NCBI GenBank assembly: GCA_001596135.1
Contig: CP014773.1
Coordinates: 124,001 to 188,000 of the forward strand
Source of the DNA: Mucilaginibacter sp. PAMC 26640
GTDB taxonomy: Bacteria > Bacteroidota > Bacteroidia > Sphingobacteriales > Sphingobacteriaceae
Length of the DNA stretch: 64,000 bases
Reading direction: 5' to 3'
Shown here: positions 9,335 to 19,185 of the stretch, in pieces
How the letters are laid out: each line of letters begins with the position of its first letter
Numbering within the stretch: position 1 is the stretch's first letter
Made by a program: the position numbers and the translations under genes
Notes under the pieces: generated by a model
The model's database searches: none
Seen by the model: the letters and a program-made list of their open reading frames with translations, nothing else
What the model was told of the DNA's origin: nothing

Positions 9335-10765
9335 CTACCACAAGCCGATTACCTTCCACCACATCCCGCCGATAATAAACCACACAAGCAGGAACAGCAC
9401 ACTCATAAAAAACCCCTGTTTCCACCAGTCTTTCATATCCACATAGGTGCTGCCAAAGAATATAGGTGCAGGCCCATGGGCGTAATGGGTTAATGAACCC
9501 ATCAGGGTAGCACAGGCGCCCAGGAATATAGCCAGCATAGTGCCGGGGATGCCAACCGCGATGCCTACTGTAAGAAATACGGAGAACATGGCCGCGCATT
9601 GCGCTGTGGCACTGGCGAACATATAGTGGCAATAAGAATAAACAATAATGATCAGCGGGAATGCAATCTGCCAGCTTAAATGGCCCAGCTGCGCACCCAC
9701 CAGGTGACCGAACCAGCCAATGAGGCCCAAAGAGTTCAGATATGAACCCATCATGACCAGGGAGGAAAACCAAACAATGGTATCCCAGGCACCTTTTTCA
9801 GATTTGACATCATCCCAGGTGAGCACGCCACAAAGCAGCAGGATACATAGGCCAATCAGCGCCCCGGTTGTCGCGTCGATAGACATCAGGTTACCGAAAA
9901 TCCAAAGTACCAGTAGAATGATAAAGGTGGCTACCATCAGCCATTCCTGGATACTTACCGAGCCCATCTTTTTCAACTCTTCTGCTGCAATTGCAGGGGC
10001 TTCCGGGGTCTTTTTAAGTTCTGGCGGATAGACCTTATATAAAAACAACGGGATCAGTAAAAAGCAAACCAATCCGGGAACGGCTGCGGCCAATGCCCAG
10101 CCTCCCCAGGTAATGGTAACGCCCAAATCCTTAGCAAATTTCTGCGCCATAGGGTTACTGGCAGTAGCCGTCAGGAACATCACCGAGGTAATCATATTTG
10201 CGTTGTAACTGCTCAGGGTCAGGAACGCGCCGATCTTGCGGTGGGTTTCCGGTTTTTCGGGTGTTGAGCCCATATTGACGGCGACCGATTTCATGATCGG
10301 GAAGATGACGCCGCCGGCACGGGCGGTATTGCTCGGAATGGCCGGGGCAAGGATCAGGTCGGCGGTGTTCAAACCATACGCTAAACCTAAAGTACTTTTA
10401 CCGAACAGCCTAATGAAGTTGTAGGCCAGCCTGGTCCCCAGCCCCGTTTTGATAAATCCGCGGGCAATAAAGAAGGCTAAACCAATCAGCCAGATGGTAG
10501 AATTACCAAAGCCGCTTAAGGCATTTTTAATAGAAGCCACCGGGTCACCCGGAGCCAATACCTGTGTGCCTGCGCAAACAGTAATACCCAGCATAGCCAT
10601 AGTTCCCATTGGTGCTGCCTTTAAAATGATACCGATAATGGTGGCGACGAAAATTGCCAGCAGGTGCCAGGCATTGGGTTTTACGCCGTCAGGTACCGGA
10701 ATGAACCAGATGACCAGCCCGAGTACTAACGTTACGGCCAGCGTTTTTAAGTTAATATCTTTCAT
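9335..10765 (-). CDS. DASS-family C4-dicarboxylate/anion transporter
   Basis: A 476-residue inner-membrane protein with about 12 hydrophobic segments. It resembles the 2-oxoglutarate/malate and CitT/TtdT branch of the DASS superfamily, with the conserved substrate-loop motif APAIPSNTARAGG (about residues 140-155) and a second half-repeat near SATAQCAAMFSVF. Likely substrates are succinate, fumarate, malate or tartrate, by antiport or sodium symport. It lies between a porin gene (9 bp) and sdhC (44 bp), so import of a C4 acid feeding Sdh and fumarase is a reasonable inference. Confidence 0.9.
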   Translation of the reverse strand: MKDINLKTLAVTLVLGLVIWFIPVPDGVKPNAWHLLAIFVATIIGIILKAAPMGTMAMLGITVCAGTQVLAPGDPVASIKNALSGFGNSTIWLIGLAFFIARGFIKTGLGTRLAYNFIRLFGKSTLGLAYGLNTADLILAPAIPSNTARAGGVIFPIMKSVAVNMGSTPEKPETHRKIGAFLTLSSYNANMITSVMFLTATASNPMAQKFAKDLGVTITWGGWALAAAVPGLVCFLLIPLFLYKVYPPELKKTPEAPAIAAEELKKMGSVSIQEWLMVATFIILLVLWIFGNLMSIDATTGALIGLCILLLCGVLTWDDVKSEKGAWDTIVWFSSLVMMGSYLNSLGLIGWFGHLVGAQLGHLSWQIAFPLIIIVYSYCHYMFASATAQCAAMFSVFLTVGIAVGIPGTMLAIFLGACATLMGSLTHYAHGPAPIFFGSTYVDMKDWWKQGFFMSVLFLLVWFIIGGMWWKVIGLW

Positions 10766-10774
10766 GACTTAATG

Positions 10775-11926
10775 TTAAAAGCGAACCTGCAATTGCAGGT
10801 AAGCCAGGTTATGGTTATTGGCAGTAGTTAAAGGGATGGTGTGCTGGTACATATCTATCGATACACCTAATTGAAGGGCGGCATAAAAATCGTCGGCGAA
10901 AATCAGCGAGACGTTGGGGATAATAGTCTGCCTGGAATTATGGTTAAGTTTATAATTCTCATTAAAATATTCATAGCGCGAGGAAAACTCAACACCTCGT
11001 ACCCTTCGCATATTGGTGTTGTAGCGCACTATAGGGAAAATATAAAACCCTTGCATCCGCACATTCTTTAATGTGGGTTTTACCGTTAGCATGTTGTATA
11101 GGGCAAAGTTTGTCCCGGACTTATACTCTCCGCCTAAGGATATTTCCCATCGTTCATTAAGGGTTACTCCGCCTTTCACATCAATGCCGAGGGCATTACC
11201 TGTCCCGGCACCAAAACTGCCCTGCGCGGCATTAATCCCCAATGTCAAACCTTTGAATACATCAGCTTCCAGCCGGCCGTAAACATTCTTGGTATTGTCG
11301 TTATCACTTGCCTGATTGCGGTTGTTGCCATTATAAGCGCCCGCATAATATCGGAACTGGCCACCCGGGTTGATATTGCCAAAGACAGCAACACCTGTCT
11401 GAAAACTTTGCCACCCGCTTGCACCGAAGGCATAATACTGGTTGGAATAATCAAGTGTGCGGATAATATCATTAGGCACTACATCTTCGATCCCAAAAAA
11501 CGGCCGAAACTGTCCCGCCTGTACGTTTAAATATTTACTCAGCGTATATTTTACATAAGCATTCTCCAGAACTTTATTTGCCGGGTCACTGTTAAACTCC
11601 GCAAAGTTCACTAAAAGGTTGGCTGAGAAGTGATCGTTCACTGTGCCCTTTACTACAAAACGAACACGTTTAAGCATAAAGGTATTGGTAATTTTTCCGG
11701 TAGCGGCGGCTGGATCAAAATTCTTACCGTTTACATCTACATTTTTAGTTAGCGAGCCAAGGAATCTTGTTTGTAAAAGCCCTGCAAAGGTGATCGACCT
11801 TTTATAAGTGGAGAAATTTTTGATAGTATCAGTATTGACCTGTGGTGTTGCCGCCGGTTGTTGGGCGGCAGCTTGTAAGCAAGCAAATAGCACCACTATG
11901 TTGAGAGGTATATGTAATTTTTTCAC
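10775..11926 (-). CDS. OprP/OprO-like outer-membrane porin
   Basis: A 383-residue beta-barrel protein with a signal peptide (about 1-21, cleaved near AAAQQ), a start at GTG 11926, alternating hydrophobic strands and a C-terminal aromatic residue (LQVRF), as expected for an outer-membrane porin. The pattern resembles the phosphate-selective porin OprO/OprP family, but selectivity cannot be read from sequence. Its position between fumC (33 bp) and the dicarboxylate transporter (9 bp) suggests it lets organic acids across the outer membrane. Confidence 0.85.
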   Translation of the reverse strand: MKKLHIPLNIVVLFACLQAAAQQPAATPQVNTDTIKNFSTYKRSITFAGLLQTRFLGSLTKNVDVNGKNFDPAAATGKITNTFMLKRVRFVVKGTVNDHFSANLLVNFAEFNSDPANKVLENAYVKYTLSKYLNVQAGQFRPFFGIEDVVPNDIIRTLDYSNQYYAFGASGWQSFQTGVAVFGNINPGGQFRYYAGAYNGNNRNQASDNDNTKNVYGRLEADVFKGLTLGINAAQGSFGAGTGNALGIDVKGGVTLNERWEISLGGEYKSGTNFALYNMLTVKPTLKNVRMQGFYIFPIVRYNTNMRRVRGVEFSSRYEYFNENYKLNHNSRQTIIPNVSLIFADDFYAALQLGVSIDMYQHTIPLTTANNHNLAYLQLQVRF

Positions 11927-11959
11927 AGGGGACTGTTAAATTGAATTATAAGTGGGCGA

Positions 11960-13354
11960 CTAAAGGCTACCTACCATATTTGCCGGGTTTACCCAAAGGT
12001 CAAATTGCTCATTAGTGACCAATTTCAAACCGATAGCCGATTCTCGCAGCGAAAGATTCTCGTTCATCGCTTTTTGAGCGATCTTAGCGGAGTTTTCATA
12101 ACCGATATGCGGGTTAAGCGCGGTCACCAGCATTAAGGAGGCTTCCAAGTGCTTTTTGATGCCATCGTAATTAGGTTCAATGCCACGGGCGCAATGTTCT
12201 TCAAATGATGTGCAGGCTTCGCCAATCAAGCGGGCCGACTGCAGGAAATTTGCCGCCATGACAGGTTTAAATACATTGAGCTGGAATTGCCCGTTGGAGC
12301 CCGCTATAGAAATAGTGACATCGTTTCCCATAACTTGGGCAGCAACCATCGTTACCGCTTCATTTTGTGTGGGATTGATCTTACCAGGCATAATGGACGA
12401 CCCGGGTTCATTTTCAGGTAAATGCAGTTCGCCGATACTGCAGCGCGGGCCGGAGGCCAGCATGCGGATATTATTGGCGATCATCATCAACGATACGGCG
12501 ATCTGTTTCAATGCGCCATGGCTTTCCACAATAGCATCGTGGGCAGACAGCGCTTCATACTTATTATCAGCCGTGCGCAATGGCAGGCCGGTGAATTGTG
12601 CGATGTATGCTGCAACCTTCACATCGTATCCTTTGGGCGTATTCATACCTGTTCCTACCGCCGATCCGCCTAGTGCCAGTTCGGAAAGGTGGTCTAAAGT
12701 GTTTTTTAAGGCCCTCAGGCCATGGTCCAGTTGGGAAACATAACCGGACATTTCCTGTCCGAGGGTAAGTGGAGTAGCGTCCATCAGATGCGTGCGGCCG
12801 ATCTTTACAACATCTTTAAAAGCAATGGATTTCGTTTTTAAAGTTGCCCTTAATTTTTCTATGCCGGGAATCGTTACATTGATCAACATCTTATAGGCTG
12901 CGATATGCATAGCAGTAGGGAAGGTATCATTCGATGATTGTGATTTGTTTACATCATCGTTTGGATGGATCTCTGTTTTACCTTCTCCTAATGCATGTCC
13001 TGCCAATACGTGGGCACGGTTGGCGATTACTTCATTCACATTCATGTTAGATTGTGTGCCTGAACCGGTTTGCCAGATTACTAATGGAAATTCATCGGGT
13101 AGTTGGCCTGCCAGGATCTCATCGCAAACACCGGCGATCTCATCGCGTTTTTCAACGGTTAATACACCTAGGTCGGTATTCGCATAAGCAGCCGCCTTTT
13201 TCAGTTGCGCAAAGGCACTGATGATCTCTGCCGGCATCGAAGCATTCGGCCCGATCCTGAAATTGTTGCGGGAGCGTTCTGTTTGAGCACCCCAGTAACT
13301 GTTTTTAGGAACCTGGACATCGCCCATGCTATCATGTTCGGTCCTGAAATCCAT
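11960..13354 (-). CDS. fumC: Class II fumarate hydratase
   Basis: Fumarase converts fumarate to malate. The start is placed at ATG 13354 ([16 protein letters not shown]), which matches the family's usual N-terminus; ATG 13387 is possible and longer frames are unlikely. The protein has about 464 residues, normal for class II. Visible signatures are [14 protein letters not shown], the catalytic SS loop with [15 protein letters not shown], and [16 protein letters not shown]. It is the most upstream gene of the minus-strand run leading through porin and transporter to sdhCAB, so its promoter probably drives the unit. Confidence 0.96.
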   Translation of the reverse strand: MDFRTEHDSMGDVQVPKNSYWGAQTERSRNNFRIGPNASMPAEIISAFAQLKKAAAYANTDLGVLTVEKRDEIAGVCDEILAGQLPDEFPLVIWQTGSGTQSNMNVNEVIANRAHVLAGHALGEGKTEIHPNDDVNKSQSSNDTFPTAMHIAAYKMLINVTIPGIEKLRATLKTKSIAFKDVVKIGRTHLMDATPLTLGQEMSGYVSQLDHGLRALKNTLDHLSELALGGSAVGTGMNTPKGYDVKVAAYIAQFTGLPLRTADNKYEALSAHDAIVESHGALKQIAVSLMMIANNIRMLASGPRCSIGELHLPENEPGSSIMPGKINPTQNEAVTMVAAQVMGNDVTISIAGSNGQFQLNVFKPVMAANFLQSARLIGEACTSFEEHCARGIEPNYDGIKKHLEASLMLVTALNPHIGYENSAKIAQKAMNENLSLRESAIGLKLVTNEQFDLWVNPANMVGSL

Positions 13355-13545
13355 TGTTGCGACCGGAATTATTGTTATTGCTGACATACACTGCTGGTGT
13401 TTAATTGGTATGTCGTAAAGGTGGACTAATGCTTTCCGCCAGAGATGACAGGGGACACTACAATAAATGACCCTCATCATAATATGCTATTAATTGAATT
13501 TTAACTGATTTATCGTGGTGCTGCATGTATCATATGATTTCCAAT

Positions 13546-13706
13546 CCCGGAACCAAGGGAGAGATGGGCTTAAGATTAGGACTGTCGATTGCCTTTAATA
13601 TGTTAAAACGCAGCAAAGGCACACTGGAAATTACTAGCGAAGTGAATACAGGCAGTTCTTTCACTGCAATTATCCAAAGGCAGAAGCCGTTTAAGTTTTT
13701 ACAAGC
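13546..13706 (+). pseudogene. Histidine-kinase tail fragment
   Basis: The plus strand encodes the G2-box end of a HATPase domain: PGTKGEMGLRLGLSIAFNML, then KGTLEITSEVNTGSSFTAII. There is no start and no upstream kinase. A related fragment, clearly similar in DNA sequence, occurs on the minus strand at 42061-42210. It is cut off directly by the inverted-end repeat starting at 13707. Confidence 0.75.
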
Positions 13707-13874
13707 TGGAAATTTGGAGGTCATTGACCACGTTATTCCGAGAATACAATTAATTAATTCCTTAATACTTTGACCACGCTTATTTATTGACTGAAATGAC
13801 TTGGAAAATTCTACTACACATATCGGTGCTCTAAAGCCTACGGAATTGCATGGTTAAGCCCTCCAGAATCTCCA
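13707..13874 (+). repeat. Inverted-end element, copy 1 (~168 bp)
   Basis: It begins TGGAAATTTGGAGGTCATTG and ends in GAATCTCCA, so both ends read inward as TGGA(A/G)ATTCCGGA-like followed by TTGACCA-like. Relatives are at 15887, 20028/20961, 31346, 43213 and 62184. There is no coding capacity. It may be a MITE or a relic of insertion-sequence ends. Confidence 0.7.
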
Positions 13875-13877
13875 CTC

Positions 13878-14362
13878 TTACTTATCGATATGCTGCCAAT
13901 CAATAGTATTATGCTTTCCAAAGTAGATGGCAACCTTATTGATAAGATGCAGTTTGGGATCATGCTCAAAGCCAATCAAGTTTATAAAATCTTGATAAGC
14001 AAGGTGAGTAGCAAAACCCTTCTCAATGTGTTTGTCCGGTATAAGTACAAACCAACCTCTTTCGCATCTTGTCCGCTTGATAAAGTTTTTGTACAGTGTA
14101 GGAAGATGACACGATGTATAACATTCAACTTTCTTATATTTGGCGCAGAGAAAAACCAGTCTACGTTAAGGGTTGTCGGTACAATCCAGTCAAGAATACC
14201 ATTGAGAACGATAGCTTCATAAGGCTTAACTAAAGGCAACCTTACATCGTCTCAGTCACCATGGCTGGTATAATAGAGGTCTTCATAGGTCTGGTTGTGA
14301 CTGCATGACAAATTTACCAAAGTCAAGATTGCTGTAATTAAGCTAAAGTATAGAAACTTCAT
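13878..14362 (-). pseudogene. Broken lipoprotein gene 1
   Basis: From ATG 14362 the minus strand encodes MKFLYFSLITAILTLVNLSC, a clear lipoprotein signal peptide with the acceptor Cys at residue 20. It then reads SHNQTYEDLYYTSHGD and stops at an in-frame TGA. The same frame continues with DDVRLPLVKPYEAIVLNGIL. Near 14110 a frameshift moves coding to a frame giving LPTLYKNFIKRTRCERGWFV, later GFATHLAYQDFINLIGFEHD, and ending WQHIDK at 13878. Joined, this is a lipoprotein of roughly 160 residues with one nonsense change and one frameshift. The family is unknown. Confidence 0.7.
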
Positions 14363-14474
14363 AGGGTAATTAATTAAGTAAAGCTAATCAAAGTGATGCA
14401 AAAGGCAAACCTCTAATAGAGGCTACCCTGAACGACATTGATAGGTTGTGTAGGATAGAAAGCCAATCTCATTA

Positions 14475-14865
14475 CTACTTCCTTCTTATTAGGATACCAC
14501 TGTTGGGATAAGTTAAATCGACAGCAAACTCCTGATCATCCATTTTGTACCAGCGCTTGTACTGTTTATCACTGAAAGCATAGAAGTTTATGACTAGATA
14601 GCACTTGTTGACGAGTTCCGGTGAGAAGGCCACTTCTAAATTGTCCTTGGTCTGCTTTCCTTTTGGATAAGCGTAGTGGTTAAACGCCAATGCCACTTTA
14701 GATGCATTAAGCACACTTTCAGTATCCGTTTCGTTCACTATTAACCGGCCCGGAGCATATTCAGCATAAATAACCTTAATGGAGTCGCCATTCTGAATGA
14801 TTAACTTCAGGGATGTTGTTTACAACTGTTTCCTAATAGGATAATGATGATACCCAAAAGCAAAA
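14475..14865 (-). pseudogene. Broken lipoprotein gene 2
   Basis: The open part (14475-14738 from a GTG) encodes an 87-residue C-terminal piece ending NSGILIRRK. The same frame stays open upstream to about 14820 (SLKLIIQNGDSIKVIYAEYA). Just before that, another frame encodes VLLLGIIIILLGNSCKQHP, a lipoprotein signal peptide. A frameshift near 14810-14820 and loss of the start codon therefore broke a lipoprotein gene of about 130 residues. It lies immediately upstream of broken lipoprotein gene 1 on the same strand, suggesting a former pair. Confidence 0.6.
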
Positions 14866-14869
14866 CCTC

Positions 14870-15428
14870 GCTTGGCTAGAGAACTGTTTGATCAATTGGA
14901 TAACAGTGACTTTACCCTCTTGTTAATTCAATAATAGACTCAATGCTGAACAGCAGAATTAAAGTAATTGGGGAGATATAAAGTTGGGGTAACTCAAGAT
15001 AGGCGTACACTTTTTTTATAATCTACTTTGGAGCTAAATTGTTGTATGATATTTTATCGGCTGCCTTTGCTTGCCAGCATTAATTGTTTCATGTGTGTTT
15101 CGGCGGTAATAAGTTGCACATTTTCATTCCAGTCGATATGAGCAAATGAACATTGCGAAATAAATGTACGACAAAGAACAGAATCAAAAAGATTGATTGC
15201 GCAAGACAACTGCAATTCAATTATCACCATGACCTAATGCTTAACAGAAATTAATTATAAATATTATTAACTACCTGAATTCTAAATTTTTATCTGGAAA
15301 TTAATTCTTGTTTTAGAATATTTATTTAACTTTAAAATCGGTTAATTAACTGATTCAGTCTTTATAGAACATTATGCCTAAGCGACTCAATAATTAAAAA
15401 ATATCCTAAACCTAAAATCTTTTATCAT
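14870..15428. other. Intergenic, AT-rich
   Basis: I see no supported gene, RNA or repeat here. The stretch just upstream of the HTH gene is very AT-rich and probably holds its promoter. Confidence 0.4.
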
Positions 15429-15836
15429 ATGAATAGTCATGACGGACAAATTATAGAGTTTGTTGTAAGAAAGGAAGGTTACAATTTAACGGACCTTGCC
15501 AAAGAAATAAATGTCAACAGACGAACTATTTATAATTGGTTTCAGTCCAAGAGTCTTAAAGATAATATTATTAAAACCATAGGCTTGACTATAAGACACG
15601 ATTTTTCTTCAGAGTTTTCAGAACGTTTTACACCAAATGATTTTGATTTTAAGATTTTGAGTAGGAAAGCTGGTGTTGTCACGTTCAGTATCGTAGACAA
15701 TGATTCAGATAAGTGGAAGGATAAATATATCATTCTATTGGAAAAATACAATGAATTGCTTCTTAATGAAACTCGTCTTCAAGAGATTCTCAATGATGAA
15801 ATTAACGAATTGGCGATCAGGAATAAAATTATATAA
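15429..15836 (+). CDS. Small HTH protein (possible regulator)
   Basis: A 135-residue protein. Residues 8-45 (FVVRKEGYNLTDLAKEINV, then RRTIYNWFQ) form a helix-turn-helix of the kind found in resolvase, transposase and Cro-like proteins. The C-terminal half is charged and helical (KWKDKYIILLEKYNELLLNE, then LQEILNDEINELA), probably a dimerising coiled coil. No enzymatic domain is visible. It is a lone gene in a decayed zone and the inverted-end element begins 51 bp after its stop. A DNA-binding role is inferred from the HTH only. Confidence 0.7.
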   Translation: MNSHDGQIIEFVVRKEGYNLTDLAKEINVNRRTIYNWFQSKSLKDNIIKTIGLTIRHDFSSEFSERFTPNDFDFKILSRKAGVVTFSIVDNDSDKWKDKYIILLEKYNELLLNETRLQEILNDEINELAIRNKII

Positions 15837-15886
15837 ATCGTGCTAAGCCGCATGAAAGATTTTTTAATCAGTTTAGGAGTAATCGG

Positions 15887-16058
15887 TGGACATTCCGGAG
15901 CCATTGACCACCTCATTCCGAAAACGCAATAAATCGATTCCGCAACACTTTGATCAGGCTAATTAATTGACTTAAAGAAACGATTTGTAATAACCGACTA
16001 CACAAATCGGTGCTCTAGAGCCTACGGAATTGCATGGTCAAGCCTTCCAGAATCTCCA
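15887..16058 (+). repeat. Inverted-end element, copy 2 (~172 bp)
   Basis: This is the cleanest copy. The left end is TGGACATTCCGGAGCCATTG followed by ACCACC. The right end, read inward on the other strand, is TGGAGATTCTGGAAGGCTTG followed by ACCATG. The interior carries CGACTACACAAATCGGTGCT. It contains no ORF. Confidence 0.75.
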
Positions 16059-16243
16059 CTTATACTTTTCTCTCAATCGCCAACCGCTTTGATAAGATGT
16101 GGCTTACAGTAAAATCCATGTTTACAATAGTGGCTTCAATGTTTGCAATTGTTGTGGTGTTGCCAACAGCTCGCCTTGCCAATAGCCACTGGTCCTACTT
16201 TGCTAGAACGTTAACCATAAGCTTATAATTAATTGATGAATAT

Positions 16244-16768
16244 TTAACTAGTGATGTATTTAGTAGTGATCAATAACAACAATGTACGGTCAGCTTTGGC
16301 TTCATTGAAATTTTCGAATAATAGCTGATTAATTTGCTTGTTTTTAAACTTTACAGCGGCGATTTGCAGGATCTGAAAGGATGCCATTTCAACAGTTTCA
16401 ATATTCTGCATATAAAATAAGATAGAGAGATCGCGTAATTCCGGGTCGGCGCTTTCCTCATGGATCGCTTCATAAGCATCTTCCACCATACCAATCAATC
16501 CGCTGCAATTGCCAGTAGATGGTTCTTCATCTAGTAAAATATATATCTCCTCCATTCTCGTGATCTGCTTGCCTACATCTTCTAATGTTTTACCTATGGC
16601 ATTCTTCAGGTCAGAAAAGTGCGATTGTTCCTGTATCTCCGACAAGCGTTCGTGCAAATGAGTTTTGGCACAATAAATTTTATTCAAATAGGTGATAAAA
16701 AAAGATCTTAATTTTTCAGGGCCCAAATTTATTGGTGTAAAGGGTGATTTGTCTGCTGGATCTTTCAT
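16244..16768 (-). CDS. DUF892 ferritin-like protein (YciE/YciF type)
   Basis: The 174-residue all-helical protein matches the DUF892 pattern: FITYLNKIYCAKTHLHERL, a second helix with DVGKQITRMEEIYILL, then CSGLIGMVEDAYEAIHEE and IETVEMASFQILQIAA. The Glu and His residues in these helices sit where ferritin-like proteins bind a di-metal centre. Relatives are stress-induced and the exact role is unclear. It lies 19 bp downstream of a receiver-domain gene on the same strand. A decayed paralogue is present at 42376-42871. Confidence 0.85.
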   Translation of the reverse strand: MKDPADKSPFTPINLGPEKLRSFFITYLNKIYCAKTHLHERLSEIQEQSHFSDLKNAIGKTLEDVGKQITRMEEIYILLDEEPSTGNCSGLIGMVEDAYEAIHEESADPELRDLSILFYMQNIETVEMASFQILQIAAVKFKNKQINQLLFENFNEAKADRTLLLLITTKYITS

Positions 16769-16787
16769 TTTTTGATGTTTAAGTCGA

Positions 16788-17132
16788 TTACTTTAGTTGA
16801 CAGATAAGCTTGTCAAATGGTTTATGGTTATAAGCGTCAGCACAGAATTCTTTCCTTAAAAACGGTAGGTTAGCCTCCGCAGACAGTAAAGTTACGGGAA
16901 GCTTTTTGATGTTTGGCTTAGACTTTAGCGTTGAGCAAATTCTTATTCCATTTCGACCGGGATTTTTCAGTAGGATATCAAGTAATATCGGGTGTTGCTT
17001 AATTTCATTCACAGCTGACATTTCGCTGCCGTAATCCGATAAAAACACTTCATAACCGTCGTCCTTAATCATTATGCTGAGTATCCCTAAAATATCCGGG
17101 GCGTCTTCAATAACTAAATTCCTATTCGGCAT
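16788..17132 (-). CDS. Stand-alone receiver-domain protein, partly degenerate
   Basis: This 114-residue protein has a response-regulator receiver fold: VIEDAPDILGILSIMIKDDG at the N-terminus (ED where two acidic residues are expected), HPILLDILLKNPGRNG holding the likely phospho-acceptor Asp, VTLLSA with the conserved Ser, and NHKPFD with the conserved Lys. There is no output domain. The MP normally following the acceptor strand is KN, so it may be drifting. It lies 19 bp upstream of the DUF892 gene. No partner kinase gene is adjacent, only a kinase tail near 13.6 kb. Confidence 0.75.
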   Translation of the reverse strand: MPNRNLVIEDAPDILGILSIMIKDDGYEVFLSDYGSEMSAVNEIKQHPILLDILLKNPGRNGIRICSTLKSKPNIKKLPVTLLSAEANLPFLRKEFCADAYNHKPFDKLICQLK

Positions 17133-17141
17133 AATCTATTA

Positions 17142-18252
17142 TTATAAGTATAAACCGTTGGAAAACTCATTCAAAAGCAGCGTGCTTAGCAATGCTCTCA
17201 AAAGTATTATAGAATAAATACAGAAGTGATTGATCCCTGATGGCCTGGTTTGCCTTATGGGTTTAAGCGTTAATGCAACTGCGCCTTCAACTTTTAGCTT
17301 GTAACAAATTAATTTACAACAGCAGGTGCTTTTATTAAAACACAATAATTTTAATGTGAAGTTAACCTAATAAACGGCATTCTGGGTTCTAATTATTTAA
17401 ATTTTTAACATGACCTAAATTCGCAACCTTTTTGGAACTTAACTTGATAAAAGTGTTGAATAATTATATTCTAATGGCGCAGTCAAATGTTTTATGAAAA
17501 AACATAGTGTCGGTCGTCGTCCATTCCGATGCAAAAAACTTTATTCTTTTAATATAAGAATACTTCCCATTTCAATCTAATAACTAACCTGGGATAGTCC
17601 CATCGACTTTAGAATTGGCACGTTAAACTGGATTTAAGCAGATATCATTGATTTAAGTGAGTACGTAGCACAATTAAAAAAAACCTTTGTTAGTTTTTTG
17701 CCATCGTGGGTGTCGTTGGGCTACTCGTCTGTAGAGCAAACAAAGAATGATTATAGCGATAAATGGAAAAATGCAAGGATGTTACCGATCTATTTTCAAA
17801 AAAAGTGAAATACTTACTGCTGTAAGAGGACCTTAATCGGATGCTAGCATATATCGAAGATGTCGTAAGACATAAGTCATTTCAGGACGGACGCACTGCT
17901 AAGATCATTATACACAGGATTGGCTAATACCATACCGAATATTGCTTGTCATTGAAGCTTTGCTTTGTAGAACCACTAAATATTTATGTTTATTTATAAA
18001 TATAGGAATCAGACTTCATTGCTTTATGAATGTTGAGTAAAAATTGTATGATTGGGTCATTCCAATATAATTGTCCGGTACAATATTGAGAATATTTATT
18101 GCTCATTTACAAGTTGTTATACAAATTCTGATTTAAAATAAACCTTATAGAATTTGATTGTAACTTTAGACTAACCTAAACGACCGCGTTCCCTCCCCCG
18201 GAATCGGTAATTAATTAGTACTCTTTATTTCTAACTTTTTAAAAACTTTATT
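17142..18252. other. Long AT-rich intergenic region
   Basis: No convincing gene. Around 17740-17790 the plus strand encodes NDYSDKWKNARMLPIYFQKK, reminiscent of DNDSDKWKDKYIILLEKYNE in the HTH protein at 15429. It may be a badly decayed second copy, but the similarity is short. Confidence 0.35.
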
Positions 18253-19185
18253 ATGAAAAAATCCCTACTGTTATTCGGCTTATTTCTTTTAACCATTGCC
18301 TCATGTAAAACTAATGATGATGTGAAGCCAGCAAATTTGGCCGTAAACAAAGATGATAAAGTTATCTTGGTGGCTGCAGCATATAAAACTTATAAGGTTA
18401 TTGCTGGCAGCACCAATATGCCAGGATTCACTAATGGCAATGGGAGCAAGGCCCGATTTAATTACCCTATTGGAATTTGGGTAAATCCCGACGGATCTTT
18501 ATTAGTCTCTGACAGGGGCAATAACGTAATAAGAAAAATTAAAGCAGACAGTATAGTAACAACGCTAAATTTCCCCAAAACTAGTAATAACAGAACTTTA
18601 ACCCAACCGGGAAATTTAGCTGTTACAGCAGATGGGACAATTGGAATTGCCAATGGAGATGGTATATGGTTTTACAAAGCCAATAATACGCTTACTTTTT
18701 ATCAAACCAATTTTCATGAAACGATTGGAACAATTGATGCTGATCCAACCGGACGATACTTTTGGTTTACCAATAATTACCAATTAGGGTATACAGCAGG
18801 TGATGACGTGTACGAAGGCAAAAAAGATCTTGGGATAGCGTCCGACGAATCTTTGGGAAGTGTTGATGCGTGCCCAAATGGAAAAAAATATGTTACGACC
18901 TACCGCAATATCTATACCTTAAATGCTGACGGAACCTCATCGCATATTTTAGCTAGCATAAAATTCCAAAGCTTGTACGATTTATCTGTAAACAACGATG
19001 GTTCTATCATTTACGTTATTGACAATGGGGATATAAAAAAGATCACCAACTGTAGCGGCTGTCTAAGAACTATTTCAACACTCGCAACTGGAACTAAAGC
19101 TTCAAACTTAGCGCTTTCAAACAGTGAGCAATATCTGTATTTTACAAGTTCAGTCAATCACACTATTAATAAACTAAAGTTGTAA
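18253..19185 (+). CDS. NHL-repeat lipoprotein
   Basis: A 310-residue exported protein. Residues 1-18 form a lipoprotein signal (LFLLTIASC, Cys18). The rest is an NHL-like beta-propeller with repeats such as FNYPIGIWVNPDGSLLVSDR followed by NNVIRKI, then LTQPGNLAVTADGTIGIANG and a later SLYDLSVNNDGSIIYVIDN. Such propellers bind proteins or ligands and in Bacteroidota often sit on the cell surface. No catalytic residues are recognised. It stands alone, so the partner is unknown. Confidence 0.85.
   Translation: MKKSLLLFGLFLLTIASCKTNDDVKPANLAVNKDDKVILVAAAYKTYKVIAGSTNMPGFTNGNGSKARFNYPIGIWVNPDGSLLVSDRGNNVIRKIKADSIVTTLNFPKTSNNRTLTQPGNLAVTADGTIGIANGDGIWFYKANNTLTFYQTNFHETIGTIDADPTGRYFWFTNNYQLGYTAGDDVYEGKKDLGIASDESLGSVDACPNGKKYVTTYRNIYTLNADGTSSHILASIKFQSLYDLSVNNDGSIIYVIDNGDIKKITNCSGCLRTISTLATGTKASNLALSNSEQYLYFTSSVNHTINKLKL

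Noticed and set aside
8631..9773. 380-aa version of SdhC
   Set aside because: The N-terminal 160 residues are a frame through the transporter gene; the family length is reached from ATG 9290.
12180..12743. 187-aa ORF opposite fumC
   Set aside because: It lies wholly within the conserved fumC gene on the other strand; a shadow frame.
16034..16228. 64-aa plus-strand ORF with hydrophobic stretch
   Set aside because: It starts inside repeat copy 2 and continues into AT-rich sequence; probably fortuitous.
17740..17930. Possible decayed second copy of the HTH gene at 15429
   Set aside because: Only about ten residues resemble it and the frame is broken at once; too weak to call.
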